A stretch of 64,000 bases of DNA, from assembly GCA_016721185.1 (NCBI GenBank), contig JADKIP010000013.1, positions 276,001 to 340,000 of the forward strand. The letters are read 5' to 3'. Position numbers and translations under genes: made by a program. Numbering within the stretch: the first letter of the stretch is position 1; every line of letters starts with the position of its first letter. The notes beneath the pieces were generated by a model. It was not told the origin of the DNA, did not search any database, and saw nothing but the letters and a program-made list of their open reading frames with translations. The DNA is from Candidatus Dechloromonas phosphorivorans. GTDB taxonomy: Bacteria; Pseudomonadota; Gammaproteobacteria; Burkholderiales; Rhodocyclaceae. Shown piece by piece: positions 7,646-16,838 of the stretch.

Positions 7646-9004
7646 TTAATCCGCTCGAAGAACATCGGAAGAAGTATTTGGGCGAAACTCCAACTTATTT
7701 TGCCATAGGGCTATCGCTGCATCCAAGTCATTTTGCGCGGAATTCGCCAAGCTTTTGTTGTCTACGCAACACTTTCCGGCAACCCATACCTGGCTTACCG
7801 ATTCACGTCCGGCCACATGCACCAAATGTGACACGGGATCGAAGCAGGGCTTTGTTTCCAGGCTGCCTAGATGAACTGCGCAAAGGTCAGCAGCCTTACC
7901 AGGGGTTATCGAGCCGATTTCATTGCCGAGACCAAGGGCGATGGCGCCGTTCAGCGTGGCCATACGCAGCACTTCATGGGCAGGCAGCACGGCTGCGTCA
8001 CCGGTTACCCCTTTTGCGATCAGTGCGGCGAGACGCATTTCGCTGAAAAGGTCGAGGCGGTTATTGCTGGCGGCGCCGTCGGTGCCGAGGCCGACGTTGA
8101 TGCCCAGTTGTCGCATTCTTGCCACAGGGGCAAAGCCGCTGGCCAGTTTGAGATTGGAGGTGGGGCAGTGAGCGATACTGCTTCCAGTGGCCGCAATCAG
8201 TTCAAGTTCGCTTTCTGTTAAATGCACGGCATGGACACCGATAAATCCTGGCCCAAGGAGCCCAAGGCCGTTTAGCCGCTCAATGGGTGACTCTTGATAA
8301 GTCTGTTGGCTTTCCTCAAGCTCATGCCGTGTTTCGTGAATATGGCAATGGATCGGCAGGTCCAGTTGCTCGGACAAGGTCAGTACGCGTTCAAAAGTGA
8401 TATCCGATACGGTGTAGGGCGCATGTGGCGCTAGGCAGAAGCCGATCAGAAGGTTGTCCAGCCACATTTCCCGGATGGCGAGTCCTTTATTTATGTAATC
8501 GTCTGCATCGCTCGCGTACGGCGTCGGGAATTCGATGGCGGTGATGCCGATCATGGCTCGCATACCGTATTCGGCAGCGGCTGCGGCGGCAGCTTCCGGG
8601 TAGAAATACATGTCATTAAAACAGGTGATGCCCCCTCGAAGCATCTCGGCGCAGGCGAGCAGGGTGCCGTCATAAACAAACTTGGACGAGATGTGCTCTG
8701 CCTCCGCCGGCCAAATATGTTCTTGTAGCCATTCCCGAAGTGGCAGGTCGTCGGCGATGCCGCGCAGCAGGGTCATGGCAGCGTGGGTATGGAGGTTGAC
8801 CAGGCCGGGAATCAGAATGTGCTCATCGAGTGTCACGCGTTCAGCTGCCAAGAAGCGGCTGCGTGCTTCGCTGGTCGGCAATACAGCCAGAATTCTCCCG
8901 TTGTTGACGGCGACCGCATGGTTTTTTAGCACCAAGTCGGTGTCGACCGTAGCAATCCAGCGCGCTTCGATCAGGAGGTCGATATTTTCGAGTGTTGGTG
9001 TCAT
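7646..9004 (-). CDS. mtaD: TRZ/ATZ family amidohydrolase, probable 5-methylthioadenosine/S-adenosylhomocysteine deaminase
   Basis: A 452-residue metal-dependent deaminase of the amidohydrolase superfamily. Metal ligands are seen in LVNLHTHAAM (H72, H74), in HCHIHETRHE and in GTDGAASNN. The family deaminates methylthioadenosine or S-adenosylhomocysteine, which fits the position upstream of the SAM-using ubiG. Exact substrate is inferred. It is transcribed divergently from gyrA across a 98-nt gap and is followed by the ompA-type gene after 33 nt. Confidence 0.85.
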   Translation of the reverse strand: MTPTLENIDLLIEARWIATVDTDLVLKNHAVAVNNGRILAVLPTSEARSRFLAAERVTLDEHILIPGLVNLHTHAAMTLLRGIADDLPLREWLQEHIWPAEAEHISSKFVYDGTLLACAEMLRGGITCFNDMYFYPEAAAAAAAEYGMRAMIGITAIEFPTPYASDADDYINKGLAIREMWLDNLLIGFCLAPHAPYTVSDITFERVLTLSEQLDLPIHCHIHETRHELEESQQTYQESPIERLNGLGLLGPGFIGVHAVHLTESELELIAATGSSIAHCPTSNLKLASGFAPVARMRQLGINVGLGTDGAASNNRLDLFSEMRLAALIAKGVTGDAAVLPAHEVLRMATLNGAIALGLGNEIGSITPGKAADLCAVHLGSLETKPCFDPVSHLVHVAGRESVSQVWVAGKCCVDNKSLANSAQNDLDAAIALWQNKLEFRPNTSSDVLRAD

Positions 9005-9014
9005 GGAAAACGGG

Positions 9015-9043
9015 TTCGGCTCAATGTTGGTGCGTGTTAAAAT
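9015..9043 (+). promoter_or_regulatory. Candidate gyrA promoter
   Basis: An extended -10 (TGTTAAAAT, hexamer at 9038-9043) lies 60 bases before gyrA, with a weak -35 (TTCGGC at 9015-9020) at 17-base spacing. The -35 match is poor, so the call rests mainly on the extended -10 and position. Confidence 0.35.
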
Positions 9044-9102
9044 AGCAAATTACGCTCAGTTCAACCAATAAAGTCATCGCGCAAGCGGTGCGAATGTGAG
9101 AC

Positions 9103-11736
9103 ATGGACCAATTCGCCAAAGAAACACTGCCGATCAGCCTCGAAGACGAGATGCGGCGTTCATATCTGGATTACGCGATGAGCGTGATCGTTGGCCGGGC
9201 GCTGCCTGATGCGCGCGACGGCCTGAAACCGGTGCACCGTCGCGTTTTATTTGCGATGCACGAGCTGAGCAACGACTGGAATAAAGCGTACAAGAAATCG
9301 GCCCGTATTGTCGGTGACGTGATCGGTAAGTACCACCCACACGGCGATACTGCGGTTTATGACACGATCGTCCGTATGGCGCAGAATTTTTCGCTGCGTT
9401 ACATGCTGGTGGATGGTCAGGGTAACTTCGGTTCGGTTGACGGCGATAGCGCGGCTGCGATGCGTTACACCGAAGTGCGCATGGCCAAAATTGGCCACCA
9501 GATGCTGGAAGACCTCGACAAGGAAACGGTTGATTTTGGACCGAACTACGATGGTTCGGAACATGAGCCGCTGGTCATGCCGGCGCGCATTCCCAATCTG
9601 CTGATCAACGGTTCTTCTGGTATCGCGGTCGGCATGGCGACGAATATTCCGCCGCATAACCTGAATGAGGTTGTCGCTGGCTGTCTGGCGCTGCTGGAAA
9701 ACCCGGCGCTGACCATTGATGATTTGATCGAATATATTCCGGCTCCCGACTTCCCGACCGCTGCGCTGATCTACGGTGTAATGGGTGTGCGCGAAGGCTA
9801 CCGAACCGGCCGTGGTCGCGTCATCATGCGCGGCCGTACCCATATCGAGGATATGGAAAAGAGCAACAATCGTCAGGCCATCATCATTGACGAGATTCCT
9901 TACCAGGTTAACAAGAAGACCTTGATCGAAAAGGTCGCCGAGCTGGTTAACGAGAAGAAGATCGAAGGCATTTCCGATATTCGTGATGAGTCGGACAAGT
10001 CCGGCATGCGCGTTGTCATTGAGCTGAAACGCGGCGAAGTGGCCGAGGTCATCCTCAATAATCTGTACAAGCAGACGCAGTTGCAGGATACCTTCGGCAT
10101 GAACATGGTGGCGCTGGTCGATGGCCAGCCCCGTCTGTTGAACCTCAAGCAAATGCTTGAATGCTTCCTGTCGCATCGCCGCGAAGTGGTGACCCGCCGT
10201 ACCGTGTTCGAACTGCGCAAGGCACGTGAACGTGGCCATATCCTCGAAGGTCTGGCGGTTGCGCTGTCCAATGTGGATGACATCATTACGCTGATCAAGG
10301 CGGCGCCGACGCCGGCTGATGCCAAGCGCGGCCTGATGGAACGTATCTGGCGTAGTGCGATGGTTGAGGAAATGCTGGTTCGGGCCGCCTCTGATGCCTC
10401 GCGTCCGGATGGTCTGGCCCCTGAGTTTGGTCTCTCCGAGCAGGGCTACCGCCTCTCCGATGCCCAGGCCCAGGCAATTCTTGAGCTGCGTCTGCAGCGC
10501 CTGACTGGCCTTGAGCAAGACAAAATTGTCAGTGAGTACAAGGATGTCATGGCCAAGATTCTCGACTTGCTCGATATTCTTGCCAAGCCGGAGCGCATTA
10601 CCGAAATCATCGTGGGTGAACTAACCGTTATCCGTGACCAGTTTGGTGATGAGCGCCGCTCGGAAATTGTCCTGCACACTCAGGAACTCGGCATCGAAGA
10701 CTTCATCACGCCGCAGGATATGGTGGTGACGCTTTCGCACGGTGGCTACATCAAGGCGCAGCCTTTGACCGATTACCGCGCCCAGCGCCGCGGCGGTCGG
10801 GGCAAGCAGGCAGCAGCGATCAAGGACGAGGATTTCGTCGACCAGCTGTTTGTCGCCAATACGCATGACTACATTCTGTGCTTCTCGAACCGTGGTCGCT
10901 GCTACTGGTTGAAGGTTTATGAGGCGCCGCAGGGTAGCCGCGTCAGTCGCGGCAAGCCGATCGTCAATCTCTTCCCGCTCGAAGAGGGCGAGCGGATCAA
11001 CGCCGTGCTGCCGGTCAAGGAATTCTCCGACGATCAATATGTCTTCATGGCGACGGTCATGGGCACCGTCAAGAAGACGCCGCTTTCCGATTACTCCAAC
11101 CCGCGAAAGGCCGGCATCATCGCCGTGGCGCTGGATGAGGGTGATTACCTGGTTGGCGTCGAGCTGACCAATGGCCAGAGCGACATTGTGCTCGTCTCGA
11201 ATGCCGGCAAGGCCGTCTGGTTCGACGAAGAGGATGTCCGCCCGATGGGCCGCGGCGCCCGCGGCGTGCGCGGCATGCGCTTGCAGCCAGGGCAGTCAGT
11301 GATCTCCCTGCTCGTCGCCGAGAGCGATCAGCAGACCGTGTTGGTGGCGACCGAGAATGGCTACGGTAAACGCACTGTTTTGGCCGATTTCCGCCACTCC
11401 GGTCGGGGCACTCAGGGCGTCCGCGCCATTGCCGACAGCGAGCGTAACGGCACTGTGGTCGGTGCCAAGCTGGTCAATGACGAAGACGAAATCATGTTGA
11501 TCACCACCGGTGGTGTGCTGATCCGGACCCGGGTTGCCGAGATTCGCGGTATGGGCCGGGCGACGCAGGGTGTCACGCTGATTTCGCTGGATGACGGCGA
11601 GAAACTGGCCGGGCTGGAAAAAATTGTCGAGACCGTGGGCGAAATTGAAGCCGAAGTATCGGGTGATGTGGTTGCTGATGTGACGGGCGAACCTGTCGCT
11701 GATGATGCGGCTGGCGAGGCCGCCGGGGAGGAATAA
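9103..11736 (+). CDS. gyrA: DNA gyrase subunit A
   Basis: An 877-residue type IIA topoisomerase subunit that cuts and rejoins DNA during ATP-driven negative supercoiling, with GyrB. The start MDQFAKETLP gives the usual N-terminus. Catalytic Tyr122 lies in AAAMRYTEVRM. The quinolone-determining region reads GKYHPHGDTAVYDTIV, with Thr83 and Asp87 in E. coli numbering. Thr83 is also the natural residue in some other species, so it is not evidence of acquired resistance. The C-terminal beta-pinwheel begins with a GyrA-box-like QRRGGRG near residue 562, and the protein ends in an acidic tail. Its TAA overlaps the serC ATG (TAATG). Confidence 0.98.
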   Translation: MDQFAKETLPISLEDEMRRSYLDYAMSVIVGRALPDARDGLKPVHRRVLFAMHELSNDWNKAYKKSARIVGDVIGKYHPHGDTAVYDTIVRMAQNFSLRYMLVDGQGNFGSVDGDSAAAMRYTEVRMAKIGHQMLEDLDKETVDFGPNYDGSEHEPLVMPARIPNLLINGSSGIAVGMATNIPPHNLNEVVAGCLALLENPALTIDDLIEYIPAPDFPTAALIYGVMGVREGYRTGRGRVIMRGRTHIEDMEKSNNRQAIIIDEIPYQVNKKTLIEKVAELVNEKKIEGISDIRDESDKSGMRVVIELKRGEVAEVILNNLYKQTQLQDTFGMNMVALVDGQPRLLNLKQMLECFLSHRREVVTRRTVFELRKARERGHILEGLAVALSNVDDIITLIKAAPTPADAKRGLMERIWRSAMVEEMLVRAASDASRPDGLAPEFGLSEQGYRLSDAQAQAILELRLQRLTGLEQDKIVSEYKDVMAKILDLLDILAKPERITEIIVGELTVIRDQFGDERRSEIVLHTQELGIEDFITPQDMVVTLSHGGYIKAQPLTDYRAQRRGGRGKQAAAIKDEDFVDQLFVANTHDYILCFSNRGRCYWLKVYEAPQGSRVSRGKPIVNLFPLEEGERINAVLPVKEFSDDQYVFMATVMGTVKKTPLSDYSNPRKAGIIAVALDEGDYLVGVELTNGQSDIVLVSNAGKAVWFDEEDVRPMGRGARGVRGMRLQPGQSVISLLVAESDQQTVLVATENGYGKRTVLADFRHSGRGTQGVRAIADSERNGTVVGAKLVNDEDEIMLITTGGVLIRTRVAEIRGMGRATQGVTLISLDDGEKLAGLEKIVETVGEIEAEVSGDVVADVTGEPVADDAAGEAAGEE

Positions 11737-12821
11737 TGAGTCGGGTTTGGAATTTCAGCGCCGGTCCGGCCGCGCTGCCGGTAGAGGTGTTGCTTCAGGC
11801 GCAGGCGGAGTTGCTCGACTGGCACGGCGCCGGTTGCAGCGTCATGGAAATGAGCCATCGCGGCAAGGAGTTCACCAGCATCATTGAGCAGGCCGAAGCT
11901 GATCTGCGCGAGTTGATGGTCATTCCCGCCGGCTACAAGGTCTTGTTCCTGCAGGGCGGGGCAACGCAACAGTTTGCCCAGATTCCGATGAATCTGCTGG
12001 CCGGGCGTTCAGCCGATTACATTGTCACCGGCTCGTGGTCCAAAAAGGCCTTCAAGGAAGCCCAGCGCGTTGGCAATGTGCGTTGTGCGGCAACGACCGA
12101 GAGTAGTGGTTTTACCCGTTTGCCGACGGTTGAGGAAATAAAGCTCGACCCGTTTGCCGCGTACCTGCACGTCTGCACCAACGAAACCATCCACGGTGTG
12201 GAAATTCCCGCCGAACGCATCGCCGACACGGGTATCCCGCTGGTGGCCGACATGTCGTCGCACATCCTTTCACGGCCGGTGCCGGTCGAGAAATTCGGCC
12301 TGATCTACGCTGGGGCACAGAAGAATATCGGCCCTTCCGGATTGACCTTGGTGATCATGCGTCAAGAGTTGCTCGGCATGGCGCCGCTGACCATCCCTAG
12401 CGTCATGGACTATGCAGTGATGGCCGAAAACGGCTCCATGCTGAATACGCCACCGACCTACGGGATCTACATCGCCGGCCTGGTTTTCCAGTGGCTGAAG
12501 CGCCAGGGCGGCCTGCCAGGCATTGCTGCGGTCAACGCCGAAAAAGCGCGGATTTTGTACGAGTGCATCGATAACGCCAGCGGGTTTTACACCAACTCGG
12601 TCGATCCTGATTGCCGCTCGCGGATGAACGTCCCTTTCACGCTGGCCAATCCGGCGCTCGACGCCGCTTTCCTCGCCGAATCGAAGGCAGCCGGCCTCGT
12701 CTCGCTGAAAGGCCACAAGTCGGTCGGTGGTATGCGCGCCTCCATCTACAACGCCGTCTCGCTGGAAGGCGTGCAGGTGCTGGTGGACTTTATGAACGAC
12801 TTTGCCAAACGCAACGGTTAA
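11736..12821 (+). CDS. serC: Phosphoserine aminotransferase
   Basis: A 361-residue PLP enzyme that makes 3-phosphoserine from 3-phosphohydroxypyruvate and also acts in pyridoxine synthesis. It opens with the typical WNFSAGPAALP. The PLP lysine is K196 in YAGAQKNIGPSG, and the substrate-binding HRGKEF and SVGGMRASIYN segments are present. It starts inside the gyrA stop codon (1-nt overlap), so it is coupled to gyrA, and is followed 6 nt later by pheA. This is the standard proteobacterial gyrA-serC-pheA order. Confidence 0.97.
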   Translation: MSRVWNFSAGPAALPVEVLLQAQAELLDWHGAGCSVMEMSHRGKEFTSIIEQAEADLRELMVIPAGYKVLFLQGGATQQFAQIPMNLLAGRSADYIVTGSWSKKAFKEAQRVGNVRCAATTESSGFTRLPTVEEIKLDPFAAYLHVCTNETIHGVEIPAERIADTGIPLVADMSSHILSRPVPVEKFGLIYAGAQKNIGPSGLTLVIMRQELLGMAPLTIPSVMDYAVMAENGSMLNTPPTYGIYIAGLVFQWLKRQGGLPGIAAVNAEKARILYECIDNASGFYTNSVDPDCRSRMNVPFTLANPALDAAFLAESKAAGLVSLKGHKSVGGMRASIYNAVSLEGVQVLVDFMNDFAKRNG

Positions 12822-12827
12822 ATCTAT

Positions 12828-13919
12828 ATGAACGACGATCTGCAAAAAGACCTGGCCGGCGTTCGCACCGAAATTGACAGCATCGATACAGAGTTGCTCC
12901 GCCTGCTCAACCAGCGTGCGCGTTGTGCCCAGAAGGTTGGCGAAATCAAGGCTGCACACGGTGAGGCCGGGCATATTTACCGTCCCGAGCGCGAAGCGCA
13001 GGTATTGCGCCGATTACAGGATGCCAACCCTGGCCCCTTGCCCAGCGAGAACATCACCTTCTTTTTCCGCGAAGTCATGTCGGCCTGCTTGTCACTTGAA
13101 GAGCCGCTCGGCATCGCCTATCTCGGGCCGCTCGGTTCGTTCACCGGCAGTGCCGCAACCAAACACTTTGGCCACGCCGCGCGTTTATTACCGCAATCGT
13201 CGATTGATGATGTTTTTCGCGAAGTCGAATCCGGCCACGCCCATTACGCCGTCGTGCCGGTGGAAAACTCCACCGAAGGCGCAGTCGGTCGATCGATGGA
13301 TTTGCTGCTGGCAACGCCATTGAAGATCTGCGGCGAAGTGGTGTTGCGCATCCATCAAAATTTGCTCACCAATGAAGCCGATCTGAGCAAGATCACCAAG
13401 GTCTATTCGCACGCCCAATCGTTGGCGCAGTGTCACGAATGGCTGAACCACAACTTGCCCGGCATACCGCGTATTTCGGTGAGCAGCAATTCGCTGGCTG
13501 CCCAGTTGGTTACTCAGGAAGTGGGCGTTGCGGCGATTGCTGGCGTGGCGGCTGCGGAGCGTTTCAATCTGCCCAAGTTGGCCGAAAATATTGAAGATGA
13601 GCCGAATAACACAACGCGCTTTCTGGTTCTCGGCAAGCACGACGCCGCGCCATCCGGCCGTGACAAGACCTCGCTGATCATGTCGGCCCAAAATCGTACA
13701 GGTGCCCTGCACGAGTTGTTGCTGCCTTTTTCGCACGCGGGCGTTTCCCTGTCCCGTCTTGAATCCCGACCGGCCCGCCATGCCCTGTGGGAATACGTTT
13801 TTTACGTCGATATCGACGGCCATCGCGACGAGCCCGCCGTCAAAGCTGCGCTCGATGAACTGGCCAGTCGCGCCGCCTATTTGAAAATCCTCGGCTCTTA
13901 CCCGGTCGCGGTTTATTGA
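12828..13919 (+). CDS. pheA: Bifunctional chorismate mutase/prephenate dehydratase (P-protein)
   Basis: A 363-residue P-protein converting chorismate to prephenate and then phenylpyruvate. Residues about 5-90 are an AroQ chorismate mutase (IDSIDTELLRLLNQRA, then the YRPEREAQVL segment). The prephenate dehydratase domain begins at AYLGPLGSFT and includes the TRF motif near residue 262. The C-terminal ACT domain (about 280-360) has the ESRPARHALWEY phenylalanine-binding signature, which implies feedback inhibition by phenylalanine. It lies in the tight serC-pheA-hisC-tyrA run. Confidence 0.97.
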   Translation: MNDDLQKDLAGVRTEIDSIDTELLRLLNQRARCAQKVGEIKAAHGEAGHIYRPEREAQVLRRLQDANPGPLPSENITFFFREVMSACLSLEEPLGIAYLGPLGSFTGSAATKHFGHAARLLPQSSIDDVFREVESGHAHYAVVPVENSTEGAVGRSMDLLLATPLKICGEVVLRIHQNLLTNEADLSKITKVYSHAQSLAQCHEWLNHNLPGIPRISVSSNSLAAQLVTQEVGVAAIAGVAAAERFNLPKLAENIEDEPNNTTRFLVLGKHDAAPSGRDKTSLIMSAQNRTGALHELLLPFSHAGVSLSRLESRPARHALWEYVFYVDIDGHRDEPAVKAALDELASRAAYLKILGSYPVAVY

Positions 13920-13928
13920 GAAATTGCC

Positions 13929-15017
13929 ATGAGCCTCGTTGAACAAGCGCTGTCCTACGTCCGTGCCATTTCGCCCTACCAACCGGGCAAGCCAATCACT
14001 GAACTGGCTCGCGAGATGGGCATTCCGGTGGAAAAAATCGTCAAGCTGGCCTCTAACGAGAACCCCTTGGGCATGAGCCCGATGGCGAAGCGGGCGGTTG
14101 AAGCGGCAATTAACGGGATCGAGCGTTACCCGGATCAGTTTGATCTGATCAAGGCGGTCGCTGAGCGCTGTGGTGTCGCCCAGAATCAGGTTGTGCTTGG
14201 TAATGGCTCAAACGATGTCCTTGACCTGATCGCCCGCGTTTTCCTGGCGCCGGGTCGTTCTGCTGTTTTTGCCCAGCATGCGTTCGCGGTTTATCCGCTC
14301 GCTACGTTGTCGACTGGTGCCGAGTTGATCTCGACACCGGCAAAGAATTACGGCCACGACCTGAATGCCATGCGCGCAGCGATTCGTCCGGATACCCGCA
14401 TTGTCTGGATCGCAAACCCGAATAATCCGACCGGTAATTTTCTCCCTTATCCGGAAGTGCGTGCCTTTCTCGAAACGGTGCCGCCGGATGTGGTGATCGT
14501 ACTCGACGAGGCATACAACGACTACCTGGCGCCGGCCGAGCGGGTCGATACTGCCGCCTGGATCAAGGATTTTCCGAATCTGGTTGTAACCCGCACTTTC
14601 TCCAAAATTTTTGGCCTGGCTGGTCTGCGGGTTGGTTACGCAATTGCTTCGGCTGAGGTTGCCGACCTGATGAACCGTGTTCGTCAGCCGTTCAATGTCA
14701 ACAATCTGGCCATTGCCGCTGCCGTTGCCGCGCTCGACGACCATCAATTTGTGGCCGAAAGTTATGAGCTTAACCGGCGTGGCATGGCGCAACTGCTGGC
14801 GGGGCTGAAGCGCCTTGGGTTGGAACATATTCCATCGCATGGCAACTTTGTGACCTTCAAGGTGCCGGGGGCCGCTGAGGTCAATCAAAAGCTCCTCAAG
14901 CAGGGCGTCATTGTTCGCCCGATTGCCGGCTATGGTTTGCCCGACTGGTTACGCGTCACCATCGGCACCGAGCCGGATAACGCTCGCTTTCTGGAGGCGC
15001 TGGAGAAGGCGCTTTAA
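13929..15017 (+). CDS. hisC: Histidinol-phosphate/aromatic aminotransferase
   Basis: A 362-residue class I/II PLP aminotransferase with PLP lysine K226 in TRTFSKIFGLAGLR, ANPNNPTG and the DEAYNDY motif. By sequence it is HisC; between pheA and tyrA it very probably also acts as the aromatic aminotransferase for phenylalanine and tyrosine. A second hisC in the histidine operon would be expected elsewhere. It abuts tyrA with no gap. Confidence 0.93.
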   Translation: MSLVEQALSYVRAISPYQPGKPITELAREMGIPVEKIVKLASNENPLGMSPMAKRAVEAAINGIERYPDQFDLIKAVAERCGVAQNQVVLGNGSNDVLDLIARVFLAPGRSAVFAQHAFAVYPLATLSTGAELISTPAKNYGHDLNAMRAAIRPDTRIVWIANPNNPTGNFLPYPEVRAFLETVPPDVVIVLDEAYNDYLAPAERVDTAAWIKDFPNLVVTRTFSKIFGLAGLRVGYAIASAEVADLMNRVRQPFNVNNLAIAAAVAALDDHQFVAESYELNRRGMAQLLAGLKRLGLEHIPSHGNFVTFKVPGAAEVNQKLLKQGVIVRPIAGYGLPDWLRVTIGTEPDNARFLEALEKAL

Positions 15018-15887
15018 ATGGCTGAGTTCGGCAAAATCGTCATCTTTGGTACCGGCCTGATTGGCGGCTCCTTCGCGCTGGCGCTCAAGGAGGCTGAGGC
15101 TGTCGAGGAGGTGGTGGGTTTTGGCCGCACGCCATCGACCTTGCGGATCGCTCAGGAACTTGGTGTGATTGACCGCGCCGGGATCAACCCGACCCATGAA
15201 ATCGAAGAGGCTGATATCGTGCTGGTGGCGACGCCGGTGGCTCAAATGCCGGAGATCTTCGCCCGCATTGAGCCCTATCTCGGTCCACACACCATCGTCA
15301 CTGACGGTGGCTCTACGAAGGGTGACGTCGTTGCCGCTGCGCGTGCTGCGTTCGGCAAACGGATAAATCAATTTGTTCCCGCCCACCCGATCGCCGGTGC
15401 TGAAAATAGCGGCCCGTCGGCAGCGCGTTGGGATTTGTATCAAGGTAAAAAAGTGGTGGTCACGCCGTTGCCCGAGAACAGCGACGATACGCTTGACCAC
15501 ATCAAGCGCGCCTGGTCGCTGTGCGGTGCGGATATCTATGAACTGACCCCGGAAGCCCACGACCGTGTTTTTGCGGCAGTCAGCCATCTGCCACACTTGC
15601 TTTCCTACGCGCTGGTCCATGATCTTGCGGTGCGTGAAGACGCCGATCTCTTCTTTACTTTTGCGGCCTCCGGTTTTCGTGATTTCACCCGGATTGCCGC
15701 CAGCCACCCCGAAATGTGGCGCGATATCTGCCTAGCCAATCGTCGCGCGCTGCTTGAAGAACTGGATATCTACCGCGAGCAACTCGACGAGCTTCGTCTG
15801 GCGTTGGCCAGCAGTGATGGCAAGCGTCTGGAGGAGGTCTTTGGCATTGCCCGCCAGGCACGCCGAAACTGGGCTGGCGAAAGCTGA
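15018..15887 (+). CDS. tyrA: Prephenate/arogenate dehydrogenase
   Basis: A 289-residue NAD(P)-dependent TyrA. The Rossmann motif GTGLIGGS is at 11-18, and the active-site segment HPIAGAENSGP and SHLPHLLSYAL are present. No chorismate mutase domain is attached, unlike the E. coli T-protein. It begins directly after the hisC stop. In many betaproteobacteria aroA follows directly; here a ligase gene and a glycan locus lie between. Confidence 0.95.
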   Translation: MAEFGKIVIFGTGLIGGSFALALKEAEAVEEVVGFGRTPSTLRIAQELGVIDRAGINPTHEIEEADIVLVATPVAQMPEIFARIEPYLGPHTIVTDGGSTKGDVVAAARAAFGKRINQFVPAHPIAGAENSGPSAARWDLYQGKKVVVTPLPENSDDTLDHIKRAWSLCGADIYELTPEAHDRVFAAVSHLPHLLSYALVHDLAVREDADLFFTFAASGFRDFTRIAASHPEMWRDICLANRRALLEELDIYREQLDELRLALASSDGKRLEEVFGIARQARRNWAGES

Positions 15888-16726
15888 TGTTGCGGCGCCT
15901 GCGTCCCCTGCTGGTGGGCCTGGTATTTTCACTGCCAACGTTTTCAGTATGGGCAGAAGCACCGGCTATCCTGCTGGCAGGCGTCTACCGGCAGCAGGTC
16001 GACGTTTCGCGTTATCTGGTCAGCGAAAAACTCGATGGCGTTCGAGCCGTATGGGATGGAAGCGCCCTGCGTTTTCGCAGCGGCAAGGAAATCAATGCGC
16101 CGCGCTGGTTCGTTGCGGCTTTACCGAAACAGCCACTTGATGGTGAATTGTGGCTGGGGCGAGGTAGTTTCGACCGTCTTTCCGGCATCGTTCGGCGGGA
16201 AATGCCGGATGAAAGCGATTGGCGCGAGGTGCGCTACATGATCTTTGAACTGCCCGGTGGCTCTGGCACATTCAGTGATCGCGCCGAACAGATCCGGCAA
16301 CTCGTTCGCCATGTCAATGTGCCTTGGTTACGTGAAATTGAGCAAATTCCAGCGGTCGACCGCAGCAGTCTGGAAAAACGGCTCAAGAAAGTCGTGCATG
16401 CCGGTGGTGAGGGCCTGATGCTGCACCTCGCTGACGCTCCTTACGAAACCGGACGCAGTGATGTGCTGCTCAAGCTAAAACCCTGGCAGGATACCGAGGC
16501 CATCGTCATCGGCCATCAGCCGGGAAAGGGGAAGCATGAAGGCGCTTTGGGGGCTTTGCGGTTGCGTACGCCTGAAGGGCGCGAGTTTCTGCTTGGCACA
16601 GGGTTCAGCGATATGCAGCGGCGGAATCCTCCGGCGATAGGTACAACGGTCACCTATCGGTATCGCGATTTGACTAGCAGTGGCTTGCCCCGATTTGCCA
16701 GTTTTTTGCGTGTTAGGGAAGAGTAG
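15887..16726 (+). CDS. ligE: ATP-dependent DNA ligase of the periplasmic LigE type
   Basis: A 279-residue minimal ATP-dependent DNA ligase. A Sec signal peptide occupies about residues 1-23 (ends SVWAEA), predicting action in the periplasm. The nucleotidyltransferase core follows, with the adenylated lysine K48 in SEKLDGVRA (motif I), DGELWLGRG (motif III), EGLMLH (motif IV), and LLKLKPWQDTEA (motif V). A C-terminal OB-fold ends near residue 275. There is no DNA-binding or BRCT domain, as expected for Lig E. The family joins nicks using ATP and has been linked to DNA uptake or extracellular DNA. The ATG overlaps the tyrA stop (TGATG), so it is coupled to aromatic biosynthesis genes. Confidence 0.9.
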   Translation: MLRRLRPLLVGLVFSLPTFSVWAEAPAILLAGVYRQQVDVSRYLVSEKLDGVRAVWDGSALRFRSGKEINAPRWFVAALPKQPLDGELWLGRGSFDRLSGIVRREMPDESDWREVRYMIFELPGGSGTFSDRAEQIRQLVRHVNVPWLREIEQIPAVDRSSLEKRLKKVVHAGGEGLMLHLADAPYETGRSDVLLKLKPWQDTEAIVIGHQPGKGKHEGALGALRLRTPEGREFLLGTGFSDMQRRNPPAIGTTVTYRYRDLTSSGLPRFASFLRVREE

Positions 16727-16838
16727 GGTGAAGTAGGTGAGTTTCAGCTAGGCTGATTGTTTAGTTTGAGCTTTCTACGGATAAGGGGCTTTCTTTTTTA
16801 CTTCTCAAGTTGTTTCACACAACGCAGGGCCACGACAG

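Noticed and set aside
9247..10518. 423-codon minus-strand frame inside gyrA.
   Set aside because: Shadow of gyrA; composition (His/Arg/Asn-rich) is typical of an antisense translation and no ribosome site is visible.
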